Assembly: GCF_023715895.1 (NCBI RefSeq)
Contig: NZ_JAMBOO010000025.1
Coordinates: forward strand, 1 to 60,439
Source of the DNA: Domibacillus indicus
Lineage (GTDB): Bacteria; Bacillota; Bacilli; Bacillales; Domibacillaceae
Length of the DNA stretch: 60,439 nt
Direction of reading: 5' to 3'
The notes under the pieces were generated by a model. The model worked only from the letters and a program-made list of their open reading frames with translations, had not been told where the DNA came from and made no database searches. Numbering within the stretch: position 1 is the stretch's first letter; each line of letters starts with the position of its first letter. The position numbers and the translations under genes were made by a program. Below, one piece after another: positions 35,483 to 45,109 of this stretch.

Positions 35483-36589
35483 TTAGCTCATTAGCTGTTC
35501 TTTTAGCCAGTCATACATTTCATACGTTTCCGTAATATTGTCTACCTGACAGTGGGAAGACCCTGGACTGCTTGCCGGAATGATTTTCAGCCAGCGCGGA
35601 CATGTCAGGTCATTGTAAACACTGTAGGCGTTTTCCACGACATTCTGCCGGTCGTCTTCGCCATGAACAATATACGTTGGTACTTGAATTTTCTCCGCAA
35701 CGCCCCGCAGGTTATAGTGTTGAAGTTTTTCCCTTGCTGCCGGCATACCTTCTACACCAAAAATATGCTGCAGAATTTTTGCGAGCGGGTGATTATCCGG
35801 CCGTTTTGCCCAGACATCATTATAGTCATATACCGCTCCCCAGATAGCGCACGCCTTAAAGCGGGGCTCAAAAGCAGCACATCTCGCTGCCATGTAGCCT
35901 CCCATTGAGACCGCCATAACGCCAATTCTGTCAGGGTCTACATTAAGATTTTCCACTGCCCATTCATAGGCTGCCGTTCCCGCTGTATTGTAGTCATGGC
36001 GTGAGTGAATGTGATGAAGCCGCAGTGCTCCACCTTGGCCAGGGCCATCAAGTGCCAGGAGTGAAATGCCGCGTTCATTCAGCAGCTGGGCTGGACCGAA
36101 ATATAACTCTTCTGCTGTAGAGTCAAGCCCGCCAAACATCACCATGAGAGACCCTTTTTCCTGGCCGGGTGCTTCAAAATAGTATCCTGGAAGGGCTGCG
36201 TGTTCAAATGGAATTTCTACGGCTTTTGGCGGATTAGCCAAAAGCTCCGCACCCTTCCGGAACGTTTCTACGCCTTTCTCGTAAACTGGCAGTTTTCTTT
36301 CATCATCCGGCTGCAGAAAAAACTCAGCTGTCCGGAAATAATTAGCTGCCCGCAAATAAGAGGCGCGTGCGGTTTCAAGATGGTTTTGATCCATCGCATC
36401 ATTGGCTTTTGTTAATGTTTTATTCGCAAGCTTCGCCCACTCATAGTGAAAGCTTTCATAATCCCCTACTTTAATCCGGCTAGCAACGTCTAAAATTTCA
36501 TTGGTTTCTCCTCCGCCGAAATATGTCTGGCTAATCATTCTGACAACCTGGTAAGACCACATGTAATTATCGGGAAAATAATGCCACAT
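35483..36589 (-). CDS. Alpha/beta hydrolase, C-C bond hydrolase-like
   Basis: 368 residues with a helical N-terminal part (about 1-140) and an alpha/beta core: nucleophile elbow VSMGGY (Ser), acid in VHGEDDRQN and His in SSHCQVDN. The N-terminal helical extension plus core resembles 2,6-dihydroxypseudooxynicotine hydrolase and FrsA/DUF1100 proteins, which cleave C-C bonds next to aromatic or heteroaromatic rings. With the monooxygenase this hints at a side-chain-bearing aryl ketone or pyridine substrate, but that is a guess. ATG after AAAGAGGTG. Confidence 0.82.
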   Translation of the reverse strand: MWHYFPDNYMWSYQVVRMISQTYFGGGETNEILDVASRIKVGDYESFHYEWAKLANKTLTKANDAMDQNHLETARASYLRAANYFRTAEFFLQPDDERKLPVYEKGVETFRKGAELLANPPKAVEIPFEHAALPGYYFEAPGQEKGSLMVMFGGLDSTAEELYFGPAQLLNERGISLLALDGPGQGGALRLHHIHSRHDYNTAGTAAYEWAVENLNVDPDRIGVMAVSMGGYMAARCAAFEPRFKACAIWGAVYDYNDVWAKRPDNHPLAKILQHIFGVEGMPAAREKLQHYNLRGVAEKIQVPTYIVHGEDDRQNVVENAYSVYNDLTCPRWLKIIPASSPGSSHCQVDNITETYEMYDWLKEQLMS

Positions 36590-36617
36590 CTTTGAACACC
36601 TCTTTATTCAATTTCTT

Positions 36618-37565
36618 TTACTTGATCACTTTTCCTTTTGCATCCCACGGCATTTCTCTTCCCCAGGCATCATTTGGATTTTCGGCAAGGCTCCATTTAA
36701 ATGGACCGAAATCAGGTTCAAAAACGAGGTGAGCCCCTGCATATAATTCAAAACGGTTCCCGCCCGGCTCATCCACATAGAAGAAAAAGCCTTCTGCTAA
36801 TGCATGGCGTGTAGGCCCGCCCATTGCCAGCTCGTAACCGCTTTCCATGATGTGGTCCGCAGCCATTAGCACTTCTTCACGGCTTTCAACTGAATAGCAT
36901 AGGTGGTTGAATCCGCCTCTTTTGCCGTTATGTCCTTTTAAGAAAGCGATATCATGAGAAAGATTTGTAACAGAGAGCCAGGCACCAATTTCAGGGCTTG
37001 CCGGATCATCGGCATCTAAGAAAATGCCTTCGTTATAGCGGAAGCCAAGTCCCTGGTAAAACTCCCGGTCTTTTGTGACATCGTTTGTGTGAAGCGTAAT
37101 ATGGTCAATCCGGCGTGGAGAAATACCGCGTTTCGGATTTTTCTGCGGACGGTTTTTCCATCTGCTCCGGAGTGCATCTGGCGCTTCATACAGTTCGACA
37201 TCCCAGAAGATCTCTTCTACATGTCCATCCGGCGACTCGAATCGATAAGCACGTCCATGTCCAAGATCTCCCTCGATCCAGCCCCAGCCTGCTCCTGTAC
37301 TTTCTAAATAAGCGACTGCTTCTTCAAGAGCAGCCGGACTGTCTGCCCGCCAGCCAATGTGTCCCAACCCTGCTTCCGGACCAGCCGTTAACTTTAAGCT
37401 GTGGTGATAATGTTCACCCCAGGCACGGAAATAAACAGAGTCTCCTTGTCTTCCGGATTCTTCTAAACCGATTACTTCTTTAAAAAATTCTGTTGATTCT
37501 TCCAGCTTTGGAGTGATTAATTCAACGTGTGCCAAATGAGAAATAAAATGCGGATTTTTATTCAT
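36618..37565 (-). CDS. Extradiol ring-cleavage dioxygenase (VOC type, catechol 2,3-dioxygenase-like)
   Basis: 315 residues with two VOC modules. Iron ligands expected for type I extradiol enzymes are visible: His in LAHVELITP or in the second module IDHITLHTN, His in FNHLCYSVE and Glu in NRFELYAG. It opens a catecholic ring next to the hydroxyls. Start ATG 37565 follows TTGGAGG. First gene of the operon, preceded by a cre-like box at 37641-37654. Confidence 0.85.
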   Translation of the reverse strand: MNKNPHFISHLAHVELITPKLEESTEFFKEVIGLEESGRQGDSVYFRAWGEHYHHSLKLTAGPEAGLGHIGWRADSPAALEEAVAYLESTGAGWGWIEGDLGHGRAYRFESPDGHVEEIFWDVELYEAPDALRSRWKNRPQKNPKRGISPRRIDHITLHTNDVTKDREFYQGLGFRYNEGIFLDADDPASPEIGAWLSVTNLSHDIAFLKGHNGKRGGFNHLCYSVESREEVLMAADHIMESGYELAMGGPTRHALAEGFFFYVDEPGGNRFELYAGAHLVFEPDFGPFKWSLAENPNDAWGREMPWDAKGKVIK

Positions 37566-37640
37566 TTTTTTCGCCTCCAATTATATGCTTTCCTCTAAAC
37601 CGACCGGCTTATTGATTATTATTATAGGCTTTCTCATTTT

Positions 37641-37654
37641 TGGAAACGTTATCA
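37641..37654 (-). promoter_or_regulatory. cre-like CcpA site before the ring-degradation operon
   Basis: Minus strand TGATAACGTTTCCA fits the TGWNANCGNTNNCA consensus; it lies about 75 nt before the dioxygenase start and just inside the intergenic gap after the AraC gene. Confidence 0.5.
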
Positions 37655-37667
37655 TTTTTGTTCTTAT

Positions 37668-38633
37668 TTATATCGATTTTTGCTTTTTTTCATTGTGCTT
37701 CATGTATGTTTCTGGAAGAAAGCGATATAGCTTTTCAAGAGCCTCCTCATCTACATGACTGGAATACTCTCTTCCTTTTTTATCATGATGCTGGATATAC
37801 CTTGCACTGGCAAAATGCTGTTTTCTATATTGATTTGGGGTAATGTGAAAGGCTTCTTTAAATACTCTGTGAAAAGAGTTTAAATTGGAAAATCCGCTTT
37901 CCATTGAAATTTGAATAATCGGCCATTCAGTCTCGGTTAGATAACGAACCGCATGTTCCAAACGAACGCTGTTTAAGTATTTTAAAAAGGACTGACCCAT
38001 ATGATCGTGAAAATACCGTGATAGATAAGAGATCGTCAACTGTTCTCTTTCCGCAATATCCTGCAGCGTAATCGGCTTCATATAGTTTTGTTCGATGTAC
38101 GAGGCAACAGAGGATAAACGTTCAATAGCCCTCTCGCTTTTTTGCTTTATTTTTCTATTGTCCTCCACTCTAAAATAAGACAGAAGCTGAAAAACCAGAT
38201 CAAGTAAAAGAGAGTGGATTTTAATATCGCCATTCGCTTTTTTCTCTCTAAGAAACCACATGAGCTGCGCTAGTGATGAGCGGATGGCATCAAACAGCCG
38301 CTGATCTTCCTGCTGAAAAGACTCACATTGAAATCTCTCTGTTTCGATGTTTTCGTAAAACTTACGAATAAAAGAAACAGGAACTTGAAGAACTAGCAGT
38401 TGATTTACTTTATTGGATTCGACTCCATGTACCTCATTGCTGTTAATGAACATCACATCGTTTTCTCTTAACTGATACTCTTTCCCCCTGGAAAAAACAT
38501 TCACCTCTCCTTTTAACACAAATAAAAACTCAATCCGGTCGTGCCAATGCATCGCCACATACTTTACACTCGTCATCAGCATAAACATTGGAATTTCTTC
38601 TCCAATCACAACGCTTTCATACGGATAATTCAT
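37668..38633 (-). CDS. AraC-family regulator with cupin sensor domain
   Basis: 321 residues: an N-terminal cupin-like ligand domain (WHDRIEFLFVLKGEVNVFSRG) and a C-terminal AraC double helix-turn-helix (ITLQDIAEREQLTISYLSRYFHD; second helix FSNLNSFHRVFKEAFHITPNQYR). Probably the activator of the ring-degradation operon just downstream. ATG follows GGAGGGAC. It overlaps the MFS gene by 17 nt, so both form one transcript. Confidence 0.87.
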   Translation of the reverse strand: MNYPYESVVIGEEIPMFMLMTSVKYVAMHWHDRIEFLFVLKGEVNVFSRGKEYQLRENDVMFINSNEVHGVESNKVNQLLVLQVPVSFIRKFYENIETERFQCESFQQEDQRLFDAIRSSLAQLMWFLREKKANGDIKIHSLLLDLVFQLLSYFRVEDNRKIKQKSERAIERLSSVASYIEQNYMKPITLQDIAEREQLTISYLSRYFHDHMGQSFLKYLNSVRLEHAVRYLTETEWPIIQISMESGFSNLNSFHRVFKEAFHITPNQYRKQHFASARYIQHHDKKGREYSSHVDEEALEKLYRFLPETYMKHNEKKQKSI

Positions 38634-39801
38634 TTTTGTCCCTCCCTTTCAAATGAAAATAGAAAAAGTAAAGAATACATCCCATTAGAATGAAAATAAT
38701 GGATGAAAGAAACATAGTAGAGTAACTGTATAGCCGTACTAATACTCCGCACAAAAGCGGACCAATACCGTAGCTGATATCCATTCCTAGAAAAAATGTG
38801 CTCATCGCCCTCCCCCTTCTACTAGCAGGTGTCCTCCTCAGGACAATAGATTGGAGTGCCGGCTGTATGGTGCCATATCCCATGGCTAAGAAAAGAGCCA
38901 CGGTCATAAAAGATAGAAATGTTTCGGCAATAGATAAGAGCAATAATGACAAACAGGTCATCAGCATACTTGGAATCACCACAAATGCTTCTCCTTTTTG
39001 ATCAGCCAATCGCCCGGCTGCAGGCCTTGCCAGCAAAATGATGCCCGCATAAACGATAAAAAACCACTCAATATTCGAAATCTCTGCTTGCTTTGCATAC
39101 AACGCTAAAAAAGTCACAATAGCGCTGTACGGAAGCGTTACACAAAAAGCGATGCAAGCCATTATGACAGCGGTACGGCCTTCTTTCTTGCCGACTTCTG
39201 TTTGCTGATTTTTCTTATTTAGATTAGTATCTCGTTCTTTCTGATTAAGACATAAACAAAATAAAATAGCTGCCCCAATGAAAAGAACGGCTAAACTGAA
39301 AAGAGCCGTATAATGGTTTTGATTAGCTAAATAGAGACCAACAGCCGGTGTAACAGCCATTGATACGACCGTTGCCATACTAAAAAAGCCGACCCCTTCC
39401 GCCAGACGCTTTTTAGGAATAAAATCTGCTGCAATCGTTGCCGCTGCGGCTGTGGTTATACCGATCCCAAAGCCGTGCAGAAGTCTTAAAAGAGATAAAA
39501 TAAACGTAGATTCTCCCCATACATACAAACCACTTGCAATCAAATGAAAAAATAAGCCTGTTATGTACACATTTCGCTTGTTTTGGCTGTCGAGCGCTTT
39601 TCCCACATAGGGCCTTGAAAGAATAGCGGTAACAGCCATTAAGCCGGCCAGCATCCCGATTACCTGCTCACCTTTTCCGATTGTTTGAAAGTAAACAGGA
39701 AGAGAGGGCACTAAAATCTGATAGCCCATCTGTGCGCAGCTATGGGCTATCAGCAATAGAATAAAATGCCGATTCCAAAGTTTTGTCTCCTCTTGGTTCA
39801 T
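38617..39801 (-). CDS. MFS transporter
   Basis: About 394 residues, 12 membrane helices, MFS motif A-like loop RPYVGKALDSQNKR after helix 2 and a second RPAAGRLADQKG after helix 8. Probably imports the aromatic substrate or exports a toxic intermediate. Start is uncertain: ATG 39801 (MNQEETKLW) with AAGGTAG ahead, or a longer form from 39837. Coupled to the AraC gene. Confidence 0.8.
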   Translation of the reverse strand: MNQEETKLWNRHFILLLIAHSCAQMGYQILVPSLPVYFQTIGKGEQVIGMLAGLMAVTAILSRPYVGKALDSQNKRNVYITGLFFHLIASGLYVWGESTFILSLLRLLHGFGIGITTAAAATIAADFIPKKRLAEGVGFFSMATVVSMAVTPAVGLYLANQNHYTALFSLAVLFIGAAILFCLCLNQKERDTNLNKKNQQTEVGKKEGRTAVIMACIAFCVTLPYSAIVTFLALYAKQAEISNIEWFFIVYAGIILLARPAAGRLADQKGEAFVVIPSMLMTCLSLLLLSIAETFLSFMTVALFLAMGYGTIQPALQSIVLRRTPASRRGRAMSTFFLGMDISYGIGPLLCGVLVRLYSYSTMFLSSIIFILMGCILYFFYFHLKGRDKNELSV

Positions 39802-39837
39802 TTCTACCTTCAGTTTAATCACGCCCATTCTCCGCAA

Positions 39838-40327
39838 ATAACATATGTTACTAGATGAAAACTCGTTTTAGCGCTCAGTATCTAAACAAACCGAATCAAT
39901 CTATTTTCTTGTACATTTTAGTCATTATAGCGGTTAAAAATTTTTCGTGTAAGTAAAATATTAAAGAATTGTTAATAATTTGGAAAAATGAGGCATTTAA
40001 AGAGTGTTAGTGATACGATTCGAATAGCACTAACCCGTCAAAGAGCCTGTTCCTAGTTCTTGAAATATAATTTTTATTCGAATTTTACACATAATGTATT
40101 ATAAAAATAAAAATAAGGGACCTAAAATCATATTAAATCCATACAAATCTCTTGATTATCAATGCCTCACTAATAACAAAAGTGTACTTAATCAAAAGTG
40201 TATGTTTGCTAAATTACACTTTTGATTAAGTACACCTATGTTTACTAACTTTTTGATTGCCTTAATATTTGAACAAAAAAATCCAGGAATCTACTTGGAG
40301 ATTCACTGGATTTTTAATGAAATTTCC
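39838..40327. other. Intergenic stretch with repeat A, copy 3
   Basis: No gene seen. It holds a perfect 21-bp palindrome (40182-40202 with 40215-40235; arm GTGTACTTAATCAAAAGTGTA minus its last base shown) and the shared tail TGTTTACTAACTTTTTGATTG. The rest is AT-rich upstream DNA of the MFS-araC unit. Confidence 0.7.
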
Positions 40328-41422
40328 TTATATAGTCACATTTTCTGCTTGGTACACATGCACAGCTTTTTCCTGCGCAAGGAGACAAAGTTCAGCTGCT
40401 TTAAATACATGCTCTTGGCTCATAGCTGTTTCCGTTCGGTTTAAACAGTCCAAAATCAACTCGCCGAAAAATGGATATCCCACTTTTCCAGCTACGTCAA
40501 AATGGTGTTCCCCTTTACCGTCGACTAAATAGACATGGTCGCCTTGCTGCTGTCTGGCGATGTCTACGTATTTTCGAACTTCGATTGTTCCTTCTGTTCC
40601 GACAATAAATGTACGACCGTCTCCCCAAGTGCTAAGGCCATCAGGTGTCAGCCAGTCTACTCGAAAATACTGGGTCGCTCCATTATTGCCAACCAATGTT
40701 GTATCCCCAAAGTCTTCCAGTTCCGGATAATTTGGATTATGATAGTTAGCTGTTTTGCTGTGGAGAATTTCTGCATCATCACACCCTGTATAATACAGGA
40801 ACTGTTCAATCTGGTGGCTGCCAATATCACATAGAATACCGCCGTATTTTTCTTTTTCAAAAAACCAATCCGGCCGGTTGTCTGCGTTTAACCGATGAGG
40901 GCCGAATCCGGTTACTTGTACGACGCGTCCAATTGCGCCTTTTTTGACAAGCTGCCCAGCAAAAACCGCACTTTCCACATGCAGTCTCTCGCTGAAGTAA
41001 ACCATGTATTTTTGACCTGTTTCTTCTGAAACTCGTTTTGCTTCCTGCAGCTGATCCATGGTTGTAAAAGGCGTCTTGTCAGTAAAATAATCTTTCCCGC
41101 TTTGCATAACCTTGACGCCAAGCGGCCCCCGGTCACACGGGACGGCTGCTGCTGCAACGAGGTGAACCGTTTCATCTGTTAATATTTCTTCTAGTGAAGA
41201 AGCAGCTCGGGCACTTGGATATACTTTTAAAAATGATTCTACTTTAGTTGAGTCTGAGTCATATACCCATTTTATTGTGGCGCCTGCTTCAACCAATCCG
41301 TTGCACATACCATAAATATGACCATGATCAAGAGCTGCCGCCGCCACAAAAAACTCATTTTGTTTCACAACCGGACTTGGTTTTCCTTTTGGTGCATAAT
41401 TCATTCCATCTTGATTGCTCAT
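40328..41422 (-). CDS. Gfo/Idh/MocA-family oxidoreductase
   Basis: 364 residues: an N-terminal Rossmann NAD(P) domain beginning AAALDHGHIYGMCNGLVEAGA, the family motif KDYFTDKTPF in place of the usual EKP, and a C-terminal alpha/beta domain (DIGSHQIEQFLYY). It oxidises or epimerises a sugar or cyclitol. Last gene of the carbohydrate block, 15 nt after a second family member. ATG follows ATAGGAGATG. Substrate unknown. Confidence 0.85.
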   Translation of the reverse strand: MSNQDGMNYAPKGKPSPVVKQNEFFVAAAALDHGHIYGMCNGLVEAGATIKWVYDSDSTKVESFLKVYPSARAASSLEEILTDETVHLVAAAAVPCDRGPLGVKVMQSGKDYFTDKTPFTTMDQLQEAKRVSEETGQKYMVYFSERLHVESAVFAGQLVKKGAIGRVVQVTGFGPHRLNADNRPDWFFEKEKYGGILCDIGSHQIEQFLYYTGCDDAEILHSKTANYHNPNYPELEDFGDTTLVGNNGATQYFRVDWLTPDGLSTWGDGRTFIVGTEGTIEVRKYVDIARQQQGDHVYLVDGKGEHHFDVAGKVGYPFFGELILDCLNRTETAMSQEHVFKAAELCLLAQEKAVHVYQAENVTI

Positions 41423-41437
41423 ATGATCATCTCCTAT

Positions 41438-42601
41438 TTAGTGTGTTCCTTCTACGGATAGTACGACATTTCCTGATTTCTCTTTTACGAAATTGGACGC
41501 TTTAATTTTTTCTTGCAATGTTTTATAAAAAAGATCCGCATCGATAGGAAGCTCTACGGATTCTTTTAGCCAGGCTGACAAATAAATGGCATTGGAAATT
41601 TCAAGTCCTTTGATCCCTTCTTCTCCAGGTGCCAAGAGTGGAGTCCCTTTTAAAATAGCATCGACCCAATTCTGCATAATTCCAAGGTGCTGAGTATTTT
41701 CACCTTTTACTGGAATTTCAATTTTCCAATGTTCTGGTTCACCAAAACCGCCCGTATACGTTGCATTAAACTCCCGCTCTGACTGAGTCAGCCGGTAAAA
41801 GATTAATTGATCATTTTCAACCACGATTTTGCCGCGGTCTCCGATGATTTCAAAACGATTTGTTCCGGGAGCTTCCCCAGTTGACGTAATAAATACACCT
41901 GTCGCTCCATTTTCGTATTCAACATACGCGGTAACATCGTCTTCCACTTCAATATTGTGATAACGGCCGAAATGGCAAAAAGCATGTACCCGTTTTGGCA
42001 TTAAACCTGTGGTCCATTGCCATAAATCAAGCTGATGCGGCGATTGGTTCAGTAAAACGCCACCGCCTTCTCCCTCCCATGTTGCTCTCCATTCACTTGA
42101 ATCATAATAACTTTGTGAGCGGTACCAGTCAGTAATAATCCAGTTCGTTCGTTTTATTTCACCTAGTTCACCTGATTGAATAAGCTGCCGCAACTTTTGA
42201 TAAAGGGGGTTCGTTCGCTGGTTATACATAATGCTGAACACTTTGCCGCTTTCGGCCGCTGCTTCGTTCATACGCTGTACGTTTTTCGTATATACACCTG
42301 CCGGTTTTTCGATCAGAACGTGTAACCCTTTTTGAAATGCCTGTTCAGCTAAAGTCGGGTGATCATAATGAGGCGCAGCAATTAGTACTGCTTCGATATC
42401 TGCTTGATTAAAAAATGTGTCTGGATCCGTAAAACAAGCTAACTGCCCGCCGGTTTTTTCATTTGCGGCTTTTAAACGGTCTTCATTAAAGTCACAAACC
42501 GCTGTTAATTGACCGCCTTTCACAAGCCCGTTGGCAAGCTGTGAAACGTGCGAGCTTCCCATATTTCCTAAACCAATTACACCAATTTTAACTTTTGTCA
42601 T
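41438..42601 (-). CDS. Gfo/Idh/MocA-family oxidoreductase
   Basis: 387 residues, ATG 42601 after GTGGAGGAACG. Clear NAD(P) site IGVIGLGNMGSSHVSQ and catalytic-lysine motif HVLIEKPAGVYT, then NQRTNPLY and LLNQSPHQLDLWQW in the second domain. Paired with the adjacent gene, a layout common in scyllo-inositol or unusual sugar pathways where one enzyme oxidises and the other reduces. Transcribed with the YesL gene and the ABC binding protein upstream. Confidence 0.9.
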   Translation of the reverse strand: MTKVKIGVIGLGNMGSSHVSQLANGLVKGGQLTAVCDFNEDRLKAANEKTGGQLACFTDPDTFFNQADIEAVLIAAPHYDHPTLAEQAFQKGLHVLIEKPAGVYTKNVQRMNEAAAESGKVFSIMYNQRTNPLYQKLRQLIQSGELGEIKRTNWIITDWYRSQSYYDSSEWRATWEGEGGGVLLNQSPHQLDLWQWTTGLMPKRVHAFCHFGRYHNIEVEDDVTAYVEYENGATGVFITSTGEAPGTNRFEIIGDRGKIVVENDQLIFYRLTQSEREFNATYTGGFGEPEHWKIEIPVKGENTQHLGIMQNWVDAILKGTPLLAPGEEGIKGLEISNAIYLSAWLKESVELPIDADLFYKTLQEKIKASNFVKEKSGNVVLSVEGTH

Positions 42602-42620
42602 ATTCGTTCCTCCACTTCGT

Positions 42621-43235
42621 TCACGCAACTTTATGCTTCCGTACATACTTTTCTGTGTAAAACACTTGCCACATTGCTATGGAACTGGCACCACAAAGTA
42701 GTGCTACAGCTGGAATGGTCATAAATAAGAGTCCAAGCGCCATAATGCTGAACAGCCCAAACATGGTTTTAAATGGTGCCTGCAAAAAAAGCCGAAAAGC
42801 TTCTTTGAACACGATACTTATTCGCTGCTTCGTATCGATATAAAGCGGAAAAATATACATCAGCATTACTGCATATAGGAAAATTAACTGTATGGTAATC
42901 ATTTTCCCTAACCAGCCCATTGTCGAGTTTCCTTGTAAAAAGAACTGAAAGTCTATAACAAGCAGCAACCCGATCACCATTAATAGCAGGCCAGTTTTTT
43001 GGCTTTCCCAGAAAAATTGTCGATATTCTTTCCGAAATTCGGAAAATAAATGCGTTACTTCCTCGCCGTCCGTCCACTTTCTTACAATGCTGAATAGCGC
43101 AGCAGTTGCTGGACTAAAACCAAACAAAACACCTCCAAGTAACGTGAATACAATCCATAGTGCATTGATATAGACGATTCTCGTCACCCATTCCATCCCT
43201 GTGTAAAGCGTTCCTGTTACATATCCTTGATTCAT
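42621..43235 (-). CDS. YesL/DUF624 membrane protein
   Basis: 204 residues with about five membrane helices and the DUF624 core (NALWIVFTLLGGVLFGFSPATAALFSIVRKW). YesL-type proteins are found with YesMN-controlled polysaccharide uptake operons in Bacillus, as here; function unknown. ATG follows GAGGAGGAACCTGC. Confidence 0.85.
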   Translation of the reverse strand: MNQGYVTGTLYTGMEWVTRIVYINALWIVFTLLGGVLFGFSPATAALFSIVRKWTDGEEVTHLFSEFRKEYRQFFWESQKTGLLLMVIGLLLVIDFQFFLQGNSTMGWLGKMITIQLIFLYAVMLMYIFPLYIDTKQRISIVFKEAFRLFLQAPFKTMFGLFSIMALGLLFMTIPAVALLCGASSIAMWQVFYTEKYVRKHKVA

Positions 43236-43250
43236 GCAGGTTCCTCCTCA

Positions 43251-43772
43251 TTAGTTAATTAAAGCCTGCAACGCCCTTAAGCTTTCTTTTTTGTTTTGGC
43301 TGAATGAAGGAACAATTATGGTCATCTCTTCCGGAATCGCCAAATCAAGATGGGCAAAAGCAGATTGATCGGTTTGTAATGGCAGTCCATAAAGATGGCG
43401 TTCGCCTGTTTTATTGTTTGTTATATAGTGTTCCTGCACGAATGGATAAGCGGACACAGGCATGAGTTCATCAAGCGGTGTTAACCCGTTTTGAGTAAGT
43501 AGTCCTTCTACTAAACCTGGTTCTGCCACATACACATCACCGGCTCTTTCAGCAAGTAATACAGAGAATTTTTCCCTCGAAAGCGGATAAATGGACACAT
43601 CAATCGTTTTATTCAATTTGACCTGTTCAGCCAAAAACTGTTCAATTTCCGCCTCCTGTCCCATTGCTTTGTCTGTAAAGAAAAGAAGTCGGAGATGGTT
43701 TTCTTCTGAAACAGCAGGCCGGCAGCCAGTCAACATGAGAATACTGACGATCAGGATGATCCATTTATCCAT
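43251..43772 (-). CDS. Small lipoprotein, truncated binding-protein-like
   Basis: 173 residues with a lipobox LTGC (Cys about 17) and a short alpha/beta region (LRLLFFTDKAMGQEAEIEQF, GDVYVAEPGLVEG, LYGLPLQTD). The layout resembles the first domain of a carbohydrate-binding protein without the second. It sits directly after the full-length binding protein. It could be an accessory lipoprotein or the relic of a second one. Family not firmly recognised. Confidence 0.7.
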   Translation of the reverse strand: MDKWIILIVSILMLTGCRPAVSEENHLRLLFFTDKAMGQEAEIEQFLAEQVKLNKTIDVSIYPLSREKFSVLLAERAGDVYVAEPGLVEGLLTQNGLTPLDELMPVSAYPFVQEHYITNNKTGERHLYGLPLQTDQSAFAHLDLAIPEEMTIIVPSFSQNKKESLRALQALIN

Positions 43773-43778
43773 TTCAAC

Positions 43779-45068
43779 TTACCGTCCTTTTATTTCTTCA
43801 TAGTGGTTCTTTAATTCCTCATAGGCTTCATCCTGGGAGAGTACACCAAACATAAGCTGCTCTCCAACTTGTCTATAGGCATTGTTTTGGAATTCTCCCC
43901 AGCCTTGCGGACCGCCATTGAATGGCTGTGCATCTGGTGCTGTATCATTGACTAGCTGCAATTGGGCTTTGTCAGAATCTGTGAAACTGCTGCTCATTGA
44001 ATCTAAAATTTTCTTAGAAACCGGAAGGCCGCGTGATACACCTAAGATTTCAGCTGCTTCTGGATCATTAATGAAAAAGTCGATCACTTTCTTTGCTTCT
44101 TCTTTCTGTTTCAAGCTTTCGCTGACTGACCAGAACATAGATGGCTTCAAGTATCCGCCTGCTTCTGCGTCTTTTGGTGCTTTCACAAGCGCATACGTAT
44201 CCGGTTTTACGCTATCAAAGCTTGGAAATTGAGCAGCAAAGCTTTGTTTAATTAAAACGGAATCATTCAATAGAAGGTCATTTTTCGGATCATATTCGAC
44301 TTCTGCTACTGTTGTTTCCGCAGGAGAAACAACTCCTTCTTTCCGTAAATCTTCAAAAATAGAAACCCATTCTTTCCATGTTTTTTTATCAATATTGAAA
44401 TCGCCATCTTCAGTCGTCAAGTGGCCTTTGCCTTTGCTAAGCTGGTACATTTCATATACCGCTGAGTCAAATGTAAAATCACGCATTGCATATTTTCCGT
44501 CTTTAAGCTTTGGCTGTACTTCTCTTGCCAACGCGAATAAATCATCCCACGTCCAGTCTGCTTTCGGTGTTTCAACACCTAACTTTTCGAAAGCTGCTTT
44601 GTTATAGATCATTCCAAACGCGTTATTTCCAAGAGCGACGGCATATAGTTTATCATTTACTTTTCCGGAATCAACGAGAGTCGGATCCATATCCTCTACA
44701 TTGATGCCTTCCGAAAGATCAGCCAATTGATTGCGTGTAGCGTATTCCTGTAAGTACTGGGCGTCCATTTGAACTAAGTCCGGTGCGTTTTGAGCAGCCG
44801 ACTGCGTAGCAAGCTTGTCCCAATATCCGTCCCATCCAGAAAACTCTGTTTCAAATGTGACGTTTGGATTTTTTTCTGTATATAAATCAAGTACTTTCAT
44901 GGTTGCATCATGGCGTTCCTGCGAGCCCCACCATACAACCCGTAAACTTACTTTTCCGTCTGTACTTCCGCTTTCCTCTTCTTGCTGCTGCGCCTGTTGT
45001 GCGCTGCATGCGGACAATGTAAATGTAAGCAGTGCCGCAAGGAAAAAAGATAACCACTTTCTTTTCAT
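43779..45068 (-). CDS. Carbohydrate ABC transporter substrate-binding lipoprotein
   Basis: 429 residues, ATG 45068 after GGGGGAGGAAGTA. Signal peptide with lipobox LSAC, then an SBP family 1 fold (LRVVWWGSQERHDATMKVLD, LVQMDAQYLQEYA, the LGNNAFGMIYNK hinge, and W-rich binding residues in PKADWTWDDLF). It feeds the permease pair at 48.6-50.4 kb. It has its own promoter with an operator motif and cre box. No ATPase gene is nearby; a shared MsmX-type ATPase is likely. Confidence 0.9.
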   Translation of the reverse strand: MKRKWLSFFLAALLTFTLSACSAQQAQQQEEESGSTDGKVSLRVVWWGSQERHDATMKVLDLYTEKNPNVTFETEFSGWDGYWDKLATQSAAQNAPDLVQMDAQYLQEYATRNQLADLSEGINVEDMDPTLVDSGKVNDKLYAVALGNNAFGMIYNKAAFEKLGVETPKADWTWDDLFALAREVQPKLKDGKYAMRDFTFDSAVYEMYQLSKGKGHLTTEDGDFNIDKKTWKEWVSIFEDLRKEGVVSPAETTVAEVEYDPKNDLLLNDSVLIKQSFAAQFPSFDSVKPDTYALVKAPKDAEAGGYLKPSMFWSVSESLKQKEEAKKVIDFFINDPEAAEILGVSRGLPVSKKILDSMSSSFTDSDKAQLQLVNDTAPDAQPFNGGPQGWGEFQNNAYRQVGEQLMFGVLSQDEAYEELKNHYEEIKGR

Positions 45069-45109
45069 TACTTCCTCCCCCATTCCCCCGTAATGTTGAT
45101 TACACCTCA

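Noticed and set aside
35552-35908. Plus-strand 118-codon frame opposite the alpha/beta hydrolase
   Set aside because: It overlaps the catalytic region of the real gene and shows no domain or ribosome site.
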